Assembly: GCF_020150455.1 (NCBI RefSeq)
Contig: NZ_CP083740.1
Coordinates: 992,001-1,056,000 of the forward strand
From: Bremerella sp. TYQ1
GTDB lineage: Bacteria > Planctomycetota > Planctomycetia > Pirellulales > Pirellulaceae
Reading direction: 5' to 3'
DNA length: 64,000 nt
Under the pieces are notes generated by a model, which did not search any database, was not told the origin of the DNA, and saw nothing but the letters and a program-made list of their open reading frames with translations. Below are positions 28,161 through 37,254 of the stretch, piece by piece. Position numbers and translations under genes: made by a program. How positions within the stretch are numbered: the first letter of the stretch is position 1; the number at the start of each line of letters is the position of its first letter.

Positions 28161-28874
28161 AGGATTCAAATCTCCTCAATCAAAACGACTTCGGCGAAAG
28201 GGACCGACAGTCCCAATTCGTATTCTTTAAAGGCGACCCCCATTGTGTCTGCTGAGAACCCGTTTCGCAATTATTTAGCCAGGAATGACAGAGGATTTGT
28301 TCCACAGGTTTCTGAAAACCGCCTCAGGTGTGAGATTGATCTTAGTTGATTGAAAAAGAGTGTTTTACAGGACGTCCTAAGCGATTCAACCTAGCGAATA
28401 TGACGAAGTTGTGTTTGTTCCTTTTGTCGATCGGTATTTCCGTGCCGATAGCGGGTCCCGTTATTCGATCGACTACTATGAGCAATAGGGAATGGACAAA
28501 CTTCGAAAAGGAAAGATCGAAACAGAAGCTGATTTACCGTGAGGAATGATTAGGGAAAGGTCAGACATAGAAAAGAGAGGTACTGTGCGATTCACCAGCG
28601 CGAGTGAGCAAGGAATGTTACTTTGGCGCGTTGTACTGTATACGGGCCGCTAGATGTGTTCGTAATCTCGCGACTCCGAGTCTTAGGCCTCTAGCTCGGA
28701 CTCCGCAGATTAGCTGGGTAATCCAGTGAAATGAATGTTCGAGAGTCACATGACTTGGTTTGAGATTTACCCCAACAACGACCGTTGCTTCCCTCACTTG
28801 GTAGAAAATGCCCAGATATTGTGACCTGTGAGACAGACGTTTTTCGTATATCTGAGAGGAAAGGGGCCTATTAA
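28161..28874. other. Intergenic region with one doubtful small frame
   Basis: Apart from the uncertain frame at 28400-28549, I see no gene. The segment 28550-28874 lies downstream of the minus-strand efflux gene and shows no clear terminator. The promoter of the lectin-fold gene should lie near 28180-28300. Confidence 0.4.
28400..28549 (+). CDS. Doubtful 49-residue exported peptide
   Basis: From ATG 28400 the frame gives MTKLCLFLLSIGISVPIAGP, which resembles a signal peptide or a membrane segment, followed by a charged tail (NFEKERSKQKLIYREE). There is no ribosome binding site within 15 bases, and no neighbour in the same direction. It could be real because the composition is peptide-like, but chance is quite possible. 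Confidence 0.25.
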   Translation: MTKLCLFLLSIGISVPIAGPVIRSTTMSNREWTNFEKERSKQKLIYREE

Positions 28875-30485
28875 CTACTGATCAATTGCTCCACCCATTG
28901 GATTTTCCAAGATCGCATCGATGGGAAGTTGTTCATTCGCTGGTGGAGCGTCAATTTCCTCTGCTCGGTTGGGGGCGTCCTCTGATTCAGATAACGGCCC
29001 AATCGGTTGCGTTAGATAAGGCGAAGGCCAGCCACCGCCTAGAGCTCGGTAAATCGCGACTACGCTTTGAGCTACATCCCCCTTGGCAGCGGCAGCGGCG
29101 ACTTCTTGCTGTGTCTTGGTGTTTTGAACACTAAAGACACGATTGAAGTCGATTTCCTCACCTTCTTCGAATTGAAGGGTAATCAGCTCATTGGTCTTAT
29201 CAGCTGCCTCGGCTGCTTCCAGTTGTAGTCTTAATTGCTCCTGAGATTTCAGGAATTGAATAATCGCATTTTCCGCCTCGAGGTTAGCATTCAATACTAT
29301 TTGTTGATAAGAGGCTAGCAGTTCCTGGAATCGTGCTTCCTGGAATTCGATATTTCCGGCCAGTCGCCCGTAATTCAGAATGTTCCAATCCAAGTTTGGG
29401 CCGACTGAACCAAAGCCCGAGCCAGTCCGGAAAAGGTCCTTGAATTGATTGCCACTTCTGCCAACCGTTCCGACGAGTGTTATGTGTGGATACAGCTCTG
29501 ATTCAGCAACGCCAATCAAGGCACTCTGCGATGCCAAATTCCGTTCAGCACGGCGGACGTCTGGTCGCTGCAACAACGTGGCCGCGGGAATTCCAAGAGC
29601 AATTTCAGACTTCACGTCCGGTATCTTGCCATCGCCTAGCATTTCTAATATCAGCTCAGGCGGCATACCCATTAAGATACACAACTGGTTTTGCGATTGT
29701 CGAAGTGCGATCTCTACTTGCGGTACCAGTGCCTCGGTTTGTACCAGACTTGATTTGGCCTGTTGAACGTCGACCTCACTTGATTCGCCGTTTCGAAACC
29801 GAATCTCCGTCAACTCGTAGGTTTTCCGTTGGTTCTCAACATTCAGCTTGACCAGTTCCAGGCGTGTTTGCAGTGTTCGGATATCGATGTACGTTGCAGC
29901 AACGTCCGCCACGAGCGTAACGACGACATCTCCATAGTCGTAGATCGCTGCGTCAAGGTCCGCATCTGCCGACTCAATTGCACGGCGATATCTTCCCCAG
30001 AAGTCGATTTCCCAGGCCAAGTTAAACGATCCACGCCAAACGCTAAAGTGTCGATCGAAACCGCTACCTGTGCTGAGATTGTGAGAGTATTGTGCCGCGA
30101 CAGATTGTTGTTGCGGAAAGAACTCGCCGACGACAATTTGTCGAAGTGCTCTTGCCTGCGTAATGCGAGCGCCGGCCTGGCGAACCGTCAGGTTTTGGGC
30201 ATACGACTCGGTAACAAGTTGGTTTAAAACGGGGTCGTTGAAGGAGGTCGCCCACCATGCGGTGACATCCGTTGGTTCATCCAAGATTCGCCTATCGTGG
30301 GCGTCGATCCAGTCATTTGCGACCGGTGCCGCAGGCGTGCAGTAATTTGGCCCTACTTTAAATCCGTTAGCAAACCAATCTTGCGGACTTGTGCAACCTA
30401 GCCCTGTTAGAGTGATACATACGGATAACAACGCCCAGCCAGGCCAGGTTGGGCGGAACGATTGCGGTCTATAGATGAAAAACAT
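28875..30485 (-). CDS. Outer-membrane factor of an RND efflux system (NodT/OprM-type lipoprotein)
   Basis: 536 residues from ATG 30485; 24 upstream codons of the open frame carry no signal. The signal peptide ends with a lipobox (TGLGC), so the protein is lipid-anchored. The TolC-like fold appears as two repeats: WWATSFNDPVLNQLV with the ARITQARA helix, and RPDVRRAERNLASQSALIGVAESELYPHI, the most conserved NodT signature, later GRLAGNIEFQEARFQELL. It forms the exit duct across the outer membrane for the adaptor and pump encoded divergently 360 bases away. The C-terminus is an acidic, proline-rich tail of ~45 residues. Confidence 0.92.
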   Translation of the reverse strand: MFFIYRPQSFRPTWPGWALLSVCITLTGLGCTSPQDWFANGFKVGPNYCTPAAPVANDWIDAHDRRILDEPTDVTAWWATSFNDPVLNQLVTESYAQNLTVRQAGARITQARALRQIVVGEFFPQQQSVAAQYSHNLSTGSGFDRHFSVWRGSFNLAWEIDFWGRYRRAIESADADLDAAIYDYGDVVVTLVADVAATYIDIRTLQTRLELVKLNVENQRKTYELTEIRFRNGESSEVDVQQAKSSLVQTEALVPQVEIALRQSQNQLCILMGMPPELILEMLGDGKIPDVKSEIALGIPAATLLQRPDVRRAERNLASQSALIGVAESELYPHITLVGTVGRSGNQFKDLFRTGSGFGSVGPNLDWNILNYGRLAGNIEFQEARFQELLASYQQIVLNANLEAENAIIQFLKSQEQLRLQLEAAEAADKTNELITLQFEEGEEIDFNRVFSVQNTKTQQEVAAAAAKGDVAQSVVAIYRALGGGWPSPYLTQPIGPLSESEDAPNRAEEIDAPPANEQLPIDAILENPMGGAIDQ

Positions 30486-30844
30486 GTGATTTCTGGAAAA
30501 ACCGGTAAGACTCGAAATGACCGCACTTGTCCTACCATCGGAGCATCTGGCACGCATGGTACAATGAACGCGTCCCTGCCTGAACAGCTTAACATTAGCT
30601 GCTATCGGAAGGCGTTAAAGTCGACGCCATCCGAACAGCCGCCTCGGAGTCGGATCTTGGCGAATTGGCTTGATATTCGTGTTCTCTGCCTCGGAGACAA
30701 CTCGACGAGGTGCCAAAGAAACGCCAAACGCCGCACATATATTCGATACTCTCCGGTTTTCTCGGGGTTGAAAGTTAGTTTGTAGCCAATTGCTCTCCTG
30801 ATAACCGTCCCCCCAATATTAGTTGCTCGATGTGGTCTTAACTT
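30486..30844. other. Divergent promoter region of the RND efflux genes
   Basis: It separates the outer-membrane factor gene from the adaptor and pump genes and should hold both promoters. No strong -35/-10 pair or palindrome stands out, and no regulator gene is adjacent. Confidence 0.4.
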
Positions 30845-32089
30845 ATGGCAGCTCCCTCCGCGAATCCTTCCTTTTGGGCAGGTATCCTGTTCAGGCTTGC
30901 AATCCCTTGCGGCATTCTTGCGGCAGGTTGGTATGGCTTTCAGTTGTTGTCTGACAAGATCGAAAAGTCGGAAAGGCCAGAGCCGAAGAAAGTCCTACTC
31001 CGCTCTCGAGTAGAAGATATCGATGTTGTCGACTATCCAGTCGTGGTGAAGACACACGCTGTTGTCCAGCCCCATAACTTGGTGACGCTAACTTCTCAGG
31101 TTTCTGGAACGGTTGCTGAAATCAGTCCAGCGTTCGAGGTCGGGGCTTACTTCAACAAAGGGGATGTGCTGGTAGAGATCGATCCCAGCGACTACGAAAC
31201 AGCACTCGCTATCGCCGAGTCGGAACTGGACGCTGCTAAGTCCGAACTCAAACTCGCCAAACTGGTTGAAGAACGTAAGTTGCGGCTGGTCGAGTCAAAT
31301 GCGGTTTCCCAGGGTGAAGTCGAAACGGCGTCGGCAAGTCGCGAACAAGCGGAAGCCAATGTTTCATTAGCGGAAACCAAGGTCCAACAGGCCAAGTTGA
31401 ATTTGAAAAGAACCAAGATTCTCGCTCCCTTCAGCGGTCGTGTCATGACGAAGTTGATTGGGATTGGGCAGCTGGCGGGAACGAACTCTCCCCTCGGCGA
31501 TGTTTTTGCAATTGACTACGTCGAAGTTCGGCTGCCGATTTCAGGGGAACAGAGAGAGTTTCTTGATCTGCCTGAATTTGCTGACGACCCTGAACTGGCC
31601 GTTCAATTTCGCGATGGAATCTTATCATCAACCAAGTTCAGTTGGAGTGGCAAAATTGCTCGTACTGAAGGGGTGCTCGATGAGAACTCGCGAGACCTGT
31701 TTGCCATTGCAAGAATCGACGATCCTTTCGGTCGCAAGTCCGAGAAACCTCCATTGCGAATTGGCCAACCAGTGGTTGCCTCGATCGAAGGGCGTGTCCT
31801 TCATAATGTGATTGCGCTGCCAAGAGCTGCGGTTCGTCAGTTAGATCAGATTGTGCTTGTTCACCAGGAAGAACAAACTTTGCTGCCAATGAAGGTAAAT
31901 GCGATTTGGGCGGATGCCGAGCACGTGATCGTGCCGGCAGCTTCGATCCCAGAAGGGATGTGGTTGGCAACGACTCCGATGCCGTTCACACCGAAGGGGG
32001 CGAAAATCGAAATTATTCCTCCCGCGGCTTCACGACTTTCAATCGCCGAGTCATCTACGCGCGAATCTGACACAAACGCCACCAACTGA
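30845..32089 (+). CDS. Periplasmic adaptor (membrane fusion) protein of an RND efflux system
   Basis: 414 residues. An N-terminal membrane anchor (about 10-32) is followed by the HlyD/AcrA pattern: a first half-lipoyl (NLVTLTSQVSGTVAEISP, YFNKGDVLVEIDPSDYE), a coiled-coil hairpin (~115-190, heptads of Ala, Glu and Leu), the second half-lipoyl (LKRTKILAPFSGRVMTK), then beta-barrel and membrane-proximal domains. It bridges the inner-membrane pump and the outer-membrane factor. No lipobox is present. The pump gene begins 9 bases after its stop, so the two are co-transcribed; no ribosome binding site is obvious for the start. Confidence 0.92.
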   Translation: MAAPSANPSFWAGILFRLAIPCGILAAGWYGFQLLSDKIEKSERPEPKKVLLRSRVEDIDVVDYPVVVKTHAVVQPHNLVTLTSQVSGTVAEISPAFEVGAYFNKGDVLVEIDPSDYETALAIAESELDAAKSELKLAKLVEERKLRLVESNAVSQGEVETASASREQAEANVSLAETKVQQAKLNLKRTKILAPFSGRVMTKLIGIGQLAGTNSPLGDVFAIDYVEVRLPISGEQREFLDLPEFADDPELAVQFRDGILSSTKFSWSGKIARTEGVLDENSRDLFAIARIDDPFGRKSEKPPLRIGQPVVASIEGRVLHNVIALPRAAVRQLDQIVLVHQEEQTLLPMKVNAIWADAEHVIVPAASIPEGMWLATTPMPFTPKGAKIEIIPPAASRLSIAESSTRESDTNATN

Positions 32090-32098
32090 CGACACAAT

Positions 32099-35000
32099 AT
32101 GATTCGCTGGTTTGCAACAAACGGAATCGCCGCGAACTTTATGATGCTCGCCATCTTAATCGGCGGTATCTACACGGCGTTCTACAAAATTCCACTCGAG
32201 GTATCGCCTGAAAGGAGCATGGCTTCCGTCAGCATTGAGATGACGTACCGAGGAGGAACGGCTAAGGACGTTGAACAAGCCATTTTGGTTCCAATCGAAG
32301 AAGCCTTAGAAGGTGTTGAGGGGATTCGCGATATCTTCTCCTTCGGGCGCCAGGGAAGCGGTCGAATATGGGTAGAAGCCGAACCAGACGCGGATCTTCG
32401 TGTTCTTTTGGAAGACGTAACTCAACGAATTGACACCATTACAACATTTCCTGAAGAGACGGAACGCCCACAGATCTCTATACCTGACTCGTCAAATTGG
32501 TGGGAAGTTCTCAGTATTGCGGTTACCGGACATCTTACTCCGCATGAATTAAGAGAAGTCGCTCGCACTGTTCAGGAAGATATCATTGCGCTACCTGGTA
32601 TCAGCAGGGCCCAAGTCCAAGGAGATCGTGAGTACGAAATCAGCGTCGAGGTGGATACGACCAAACTCTTGGCATATGGATTGAGTTTGCAGGACCTGGC
32701 CAATGCCATTCAGCAGTTCTCAATCGATCTCCCCGCAGGCTCGATCGAAAGTGCTAGTGGAACTTTTATTGTACGTACTCGCGGTCAGGCCTATAGCGAA
32801 CAAGAGTTCAGCAAAATCCCCATTCTCTCGATCAACGGATCTGACGTACTTCTTGGTGAAGTTGCAACAGTGACCGATGGCTTTGAGGAAGGAGAGAAGA
32901 TCGTTGAATTCAATGGACGACCGGCCTTGTTTGTCGAAGTGATGCGCACCGGTAATGAAAACGCAATCGAAATTTCAGACAGAGTTCATCAGTATGTCGA
33001 GAATACGCGTAGCCGCTTCCCAGAAGGCATTGAGATGTTTATCTGGGATGACGAGTCGGTTGAGATTCGCGGGCGTCTGACCACGCTGATTGAATCGATG
33101 TTACAAGGTAGCCTGCTAGTGATGCTACTGCTGGGCCTGTTTCTCCGGCCTGGCCTCGCTTTTTGGATCGTTGCGGGCATTCCTGTCGGTTTCGCCGGTG
33201 GCGTGATACTCATGCCTTACTTCGGTGTTACTGCCAACGTGATGAGCCTTTTTGGATTCATCATTGTGGTGGGGATCGTTGTGGACGATGCAATTGTGAC
33301 CGGCGAGAACGTCTACTTGAAGATGAAGGAGGGGATGTCTCCCTTGGACGCAGCCGTCGAAGGAACGCACGAAGTTGCTATTCCCGTAACGTTTGGTGCG
33401 TTAACAACGATGGTGGCGTTCATTCCGCTGATGTTCTTTGAGGGAAGCTGGGGCGATTTCGCATCGCAGGTACCTCCGGTTGTTGCGCCCGTACTCTTTT
33501 TCTCCTTAATCGAATCAAAACTGATTCTTCCGGCGCATCTGAAGCATTTACGACCGGTACCTCATGACAACCCAATAACTCGTGTTCAAACGTCGATTGC
33601 CGATGGTCTTGAGTATGTTATTGAACATATTTATCAACCTTGCCTCGAGTTTTCGGTGCGGCATCGGATTTCGGTTCTCGCGATTTTCGTTTCTGCAATG
33701 CTGCTTATGGCTGGATACTGCTTGAGTGGTCGCATGGAGTTCATTGCTTATCCGTCAGTTGAAAAGCAGCGAATCAGTGCAGAGCTTGATATGCCTGATG
33801 ACACAGCATTGGAAACCACGGCTCAATATATGAATCGTATCGAAGCGGCGCTGCTGCAAGTTCAAAAAGAATTTGTCGATCCAGGCACAGGCGAATCGTT
33901 AGTTCGGAATATCTCAAAGCTTGTAGGTGGTGCCAGAATCCATCAAGACTTCGACAAGTCACGTGGGGCGATATCGTTCGAAGTATTGGCACCTTCACTG
34001 CGAAGTGCGACTGGCCCAAAAAATAGTGATTTGGCAACACGATGGAACGAATTAATCGGCTCGATTCCTGAAGCAACAGAGTTTCGTATTCGTTCCGATT
34101 CAAGCATCAACCGCGATCGTAATGTCGATAACGAAAATCTGAATATTGAACTTCGGGGACCTATGTCCCCAGAAAAAGCGGAAGTCGCTCGACAGATCAA
34201 AGCCTTGCTCGAAGAGTATAAAGAGTTTGGTTCCGCTTGGGCGAATGTGAACTATGGACAAGACGAACTCGAACTACGTCTAAAATCACAAGCTGCTGAA
34301 CTCGGTTTGACACAACAGCTTCTCGCTCAGCAGGTTCGCCAGTCATTTTTTGGCGAGGAAGCACAGCGATTGCAGCGTGGGATTGATAATATCCGAGTAA
34401 TGGTACGACTTCCGATCGAACAGCGAGAAACGTTGCACACGTTAGAGCGAATGCGAATTCGCACGCCGCGCGGCGCCGATGTACCACTTTCAACAGTTGC
34501 AGAAATTGCCTTTACTAAGGCGCCATCGTCGGTTGAACGTAAGAACGGCGCAGAGATTCTCCGCTGCGGTGCCCAGCCTGTCGATGCGACGGTGGAAATT
34601 CTAAGAATTGCTGATGAAATCTCGCCGAAGATTCAAGAATTGTGCCAGCCGCATAATCTCACATTTCAGTACGTCGGCTATGTTGCCGAGGCCGAAGATG
34701 CACAGCGGCAGACGATTCTTGGCTCTTGCGTATTGGCGTTTGTGCTGTACGGATTGTTGGCCGTTGCGTTGAAGTCGCTTGGCCAGCCATTCTTTGTGCT
34801 CTTAGCGATTCCATTCGCCATTATCGGAGCATTGTTAGGGCATATCGCTATGGATATTACCCCGTCCTATCTTTCAGTATTTGGGATGCTCGCATTGGCT
34901 GGGGTTGCCGTCAACGATACGCTGGTTATGGTCGACTACGTAAATCAACGTCGTGCCGAAGGAGCCACGCTACGCGAAGCAGCACTCCAGGCCGGTGCCC

Positions 35001-35275
35001 GTCGGTTTCGCCCTATTATGTTGACCTCCATTACGACATTCGTAGGGCTAATACCGCTGCTGATGGATAAATCTCTGCAGGCTCAGTTCTTGATCCCTAT
35101 GGCCGCTTCACTTGCATTCGGAGTGATGTTTGCAACACTCGTGACACTTATCTTGATCCCATGTGCACAGCTTGCCGCAGATGATGTTGGAAAAGTGCTT
35201 CTTGCCATCAAGCGGTGGTACTTTCGGCCCTTCGTCACGGCTGATAAAAGTGATCGCGGTAACGAAGCCTCTTAG
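32099..35275 (+). CDS. RND efflux pump, inner-membrane permease subunit
   Basis: 1058 residues, usual length for AcrB/MexB-type pumps. Twelve hydrophobic segments are arranged as 1+5 and 1+5 around two large periplasmic loops. TM4 carries VVDDAIVTGENV, with the two aspartates needed for proton relay; TM10 carries AGVAVNDTLVMVDYVN. Other marks are RGGTAKDVEQ in the first porter domain and RFRPIMLTSITTFVGL near the C-terminus. It drives export of unknown compounds by proton antiport; the sequence does not resolve drug versus metal substrates, but the HAE1-like features are closer to organic-compound pumps than to CusA. It pairs with the adaptor gene just upstream. Confidence 0.93.
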   Translation: MIRWFATNGIAANFMMLAILIGGIYTAFYKIPLEVSPERSMASVSIEMTYRGGTAKDVEQAILVPIEEALEGVEGIRDIFSFGRQGSGRIWVEAEPDADLRVLLEDVTQRIDTITTFPEETERPQISIPDSSNWWEVLSIAVTGHLTPHELREVARTVQEDIIALPGISRAQVQGDREYEISVEVDTTKLLAYGLSLQDLANAIQQFSIDLPAGSIESASGTFIVRTRGQAYSEQEFSKIPILSINGSDVLLGEVATVTDGFEEGEKIVEFNGRPALFVEVMRTGNENAIEISDRVHQYVENTRSRFPEGIEMFIWDDESVEIRGRLTTLIESMLQGSLLVMLLLGLFLRPGLAFWIVAGIPVGFAGGVILMPYFGVTANVMSLFGFIIVVGIVVDDAIVTGENVYLKMKEGMSPLDAAVEGTHEVAIPVTFGALTTMVAFIPLMFFEGSWGDFASQVPPVVAPVLFFSLIESKLILPAHLKHLRPVPHDNPITRVQTSIADGLEYVIEHIYQPCLEFSVRHRISVLAIFVSAMLLMAGYCLSGRMEFIAYPSVEKQRISAELDMPDDTALETTAQYMNRIEAALLQVQKEFVDPGTGESLVRNISKLVGGARIHQDFDKSRGAISFEVLAPSLRSATGPKNSDLATRWNELIGSIPEATEFRIRSDSSINRDRNVDNENLNIELRGPMSPEKAEVARQIKALLEEYKEFGSAWANVNYGQDELELRLKSQAAELGLTQQLLAQQVRQSFFGEEAQRLQRGIDNIRVMVRLPIEQRETLHTLERMRIRTPRGADVPLSTVAEIAFTKAPSSVERKNGAEILRCGAQPVDATVEILRIADEISPKIQELCQPHNLTFQYVGYVAEAEDAQRQTILGSCVLAFVLYGLLAVALKSLGQPFFVLLAIPFAIIGALLGHIAMDITPSYLSVFGMLALAGVAVNDTLVMVDYVNQRRAEGATLREAALQAGARRFRPIMLTSITTFVGLIPLLMDKSLQAQFLIPMAASLAFGVMFATLVTLILIPCAQLAADDVGKVLLAIKRWYFRPFVTADKSDRGNEAS

Positions 35276-35782
35276 TGTTCGGAGAACTTTTCGAGTGTAT
35301 TCTGTTGCCCACTGTCGAACGGATTAGAAATTGCCAGAAGCCGGGATTATCGTAGTCGGCTGTGAGTAGTGCGCTCGCTGCTTAGGTCGCGTACCTCAAG
35401 GAGGAGTTCTGCTTTGACACCGCTTATAGCAGGGACCCACGTCACAGCGAACAGGCTTGTGCGTTGTGGCGTCCATGTGTCATGATCATGACTTAGAATC
35501 ATTTCTCGCCTATCCTTCCTCCTGCCGCATGTGATCGCGCCGAAGTCTTATAGCACGAACGCTGATTATTGTTTTAGCTTAGGATGGCAAAAACGAATTA
35601 TTGGTGTGCAACGCCTTCGGGAGTCAAATTCATCTTGCGATGATTGATAAGGCTGGAAACTTACTTCGTCAGGAGATCATGGGCGACATGGTACTCGCGA
35701 TCGTCATCACAAAACTCTGACACCTTTTTGGTGGAACCCAGTAGTTTGTAAGCATATCGGGGCTACGCAGTCGGACTCTCGT
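35276..35782. other. Intergenic region after the RND pump, with a perfect palindrome
   Basis: No gene seen. Both flanking genes end here (pump on plus, DUF1501 on minus). A 14-base perfect palindrome lies at 35479-35492. No obvious bidirectional terminator was found. Confidence 0.45.
35479..35492. repeat. 14-bp perfect palindrome
   Basis: GTCATGATCATGAC reads the same on both strands. It is in a convergent intergenic region, so it is not an ordinary promoter operator; it may be a protein-binding site of another kind or chance. Confidence 0.3.
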
Positions 35783-37240
35783 TTAGACGTTGAGTAGCTC
35801 ATGGATGATCTTTGCGGGTTGTCCGTCGGTCAGTGTCTGATCTTGTTCGTTTCGACGAAAGGTAAGCTTTTCGTGCTCTAGCCCGAAAAGATGGAGCAGG
35901 GTAGCGTGATAGTCGAAGTGGTTGACTACTCCTTCGACCGCGTGGTGTCCCCATTCGTCGGTCTTGCCATGGACGTAACCTCCTCGAAATCCACCACCTG
36001 CAACCCACATACTGAAACCATAGGTGTTGTGATCACGTCCAATCTTTGTGGGGCCTGCATCGTTCTGCACGACCGGTAAGCGTCCCATTTCACCACCCCA
36101 GTGAACCACCGTCTCGTCGAGCAATCCCCGTTGCTTCAGGTCAGCGACTAATGCGGCAGATGGCTGGTCTACCTTCTTACAGGCATTCGGGAGTAACGTC
36201 GCGATACGGCCGTGGCTATCCCAGAGCTGATTCGAGGTATAAACCTGAACGAAGCGAACGCCTCGTTCAATTAGACGTCGTGCTATCAAGCAACGGCTGC
36301 CGTAATCGGCCGTCTCCTTTTGATCAATCCCGTACATCTTTTTGGTCGCCTCCGTCTCCTGAGACAGGTCGAGCGCTTCGGTAGCTGCCAATTGCATTTT
36401 GGCTGCCAGCTGATAACTGGCCATCCTCGCTTGAAGGTCCGATGTGTCGGCGAAGTGCCGGATGTGGCGGGAATTTAGCTTCTTTAGGTACTCCAGAGTC
36501 TTTTGCTGGGCAGATCCTTTTAGATGAGCTGGTGGAGTAAGATCCAAGATTCTCGGTTCGGTTGGCCGAATTACCGTTCCCTGGTAGATCGACGGTAGCC
36601 ATCCATTTGACCAATTCTCGACTCCAAGCACCGGAAGTTGTCCTGGGTCAATCAGCGCAACGAACGCTGGTAGATTGTCGGCTTCCGAACCCAGGCCGTA
36701 GGTCATCCAGCTTCCAAGAGTTGGTCGACCGCCGGTGATACGACCTCCCTGTAACGCACGAATTGATTGGCCGTGGTTGTTTACCCCGGTTTTCATCGAG
36801 CGAATTAAGCATATTTCGTCGGCGACCGTTTGCAGGTGCGGCAAAAGTTCTGAAAGCCCCATTCCACATTGTCCACTCGGAGAAAACTTCCAGGGGGACG
36901 CGAAAACCTTCGAGCTGGCTTGGGCTTTGTTGTCTTGTTTCAGTTCGCCGGGGAATTCCTTCCCATCATACTTTTTCATTTCCGGTTTAGGATCGAAGAG
37001 GTCGTGATGACTTGGTCCTCCTTGCATCCAAAGCGAAATCATCGCCTTAGCAGTAGGCGGTTTCGCAGGAACCTTTGGCGTCGTATCGAAAAGTTGTGGT
37101 CCAATTGGTGGTTTATCTTGTTCAGCAGCCAAAGCTTCCTGCTGCTGCATCCAGGAAAAAGCCAATGAACCAAGGCTCATCGCGCTGGTGGCCATAAAGT
37201 GGCGACGACTGCCGACGGCAAGTTCATGAGGTGAATTCAT
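35783..37240 (-). CDS. DUF1501 family Tat-exported protein
   Basis: 485 residues; ATG 37240 has AAGGA about 7 bases upstream. The Tat signal is SRRHFMATSAMSLGSLAF. Family marks include KAMISLWMQGGPSHHDLFDPKP, ALQGGRITGGRPTLGSWMTYGLGSE, YGIDQKETADYGSRCLIARR, GVRFVQVYT and HWGGEMGRLP, typical of the alkaline-phosphatase-like DUF1501 fold. These proteins are coded next to PSD1 cytochromes in planctomycetes and are thought to act with them in the periplasm. Here it is 14 bases downstream of the PSD1 gene on the same strand. Confidence 0.93.
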   Translation of the reverse strand: MNSPHELAVGSRRHFMATSAMSLGSLAFSWMQQQEALAAEQDKPPIGPQLFDTTPKVPAKPPTAKAMISLWMQGGPSHHDLFDPKPEMKKYDGKEFPGELKQDNKAQASSKVFASPWKFSPSGQCGMGLSELLPHLQTVADEICLIRSMKTGVNNHGQSIRALQGGRITGGRPTLGSWMTYGLGSEADNLPAFVALIDPGQLPVLGVENWSNGWLPSIYQGTVIRPTEPRILDLTPPAHLKGSAQQKTLEYLKKLNSRHIRHFADTSDLQARMASYQLAAKMQLAATEALDLSQETEATKKMYGIDQKETADYGSRCLIARRLIERGVRFVQVYTSNQLWDSHGRIATLLPNACKKVDQPSAALVADLKQRGLLDETVVHWGGEMGRLPVVQNDAGPTKIGRDHNTYGFSMWVAGGGFRGGYVHGKTDEWGHHAVEGVVNHFDYHATLLHLFGLEHEKLTFRRNEQDQTLTDGQPAKIIHELLNV

Positions 37241-37254
37241 GTTTTTCCTTAATG

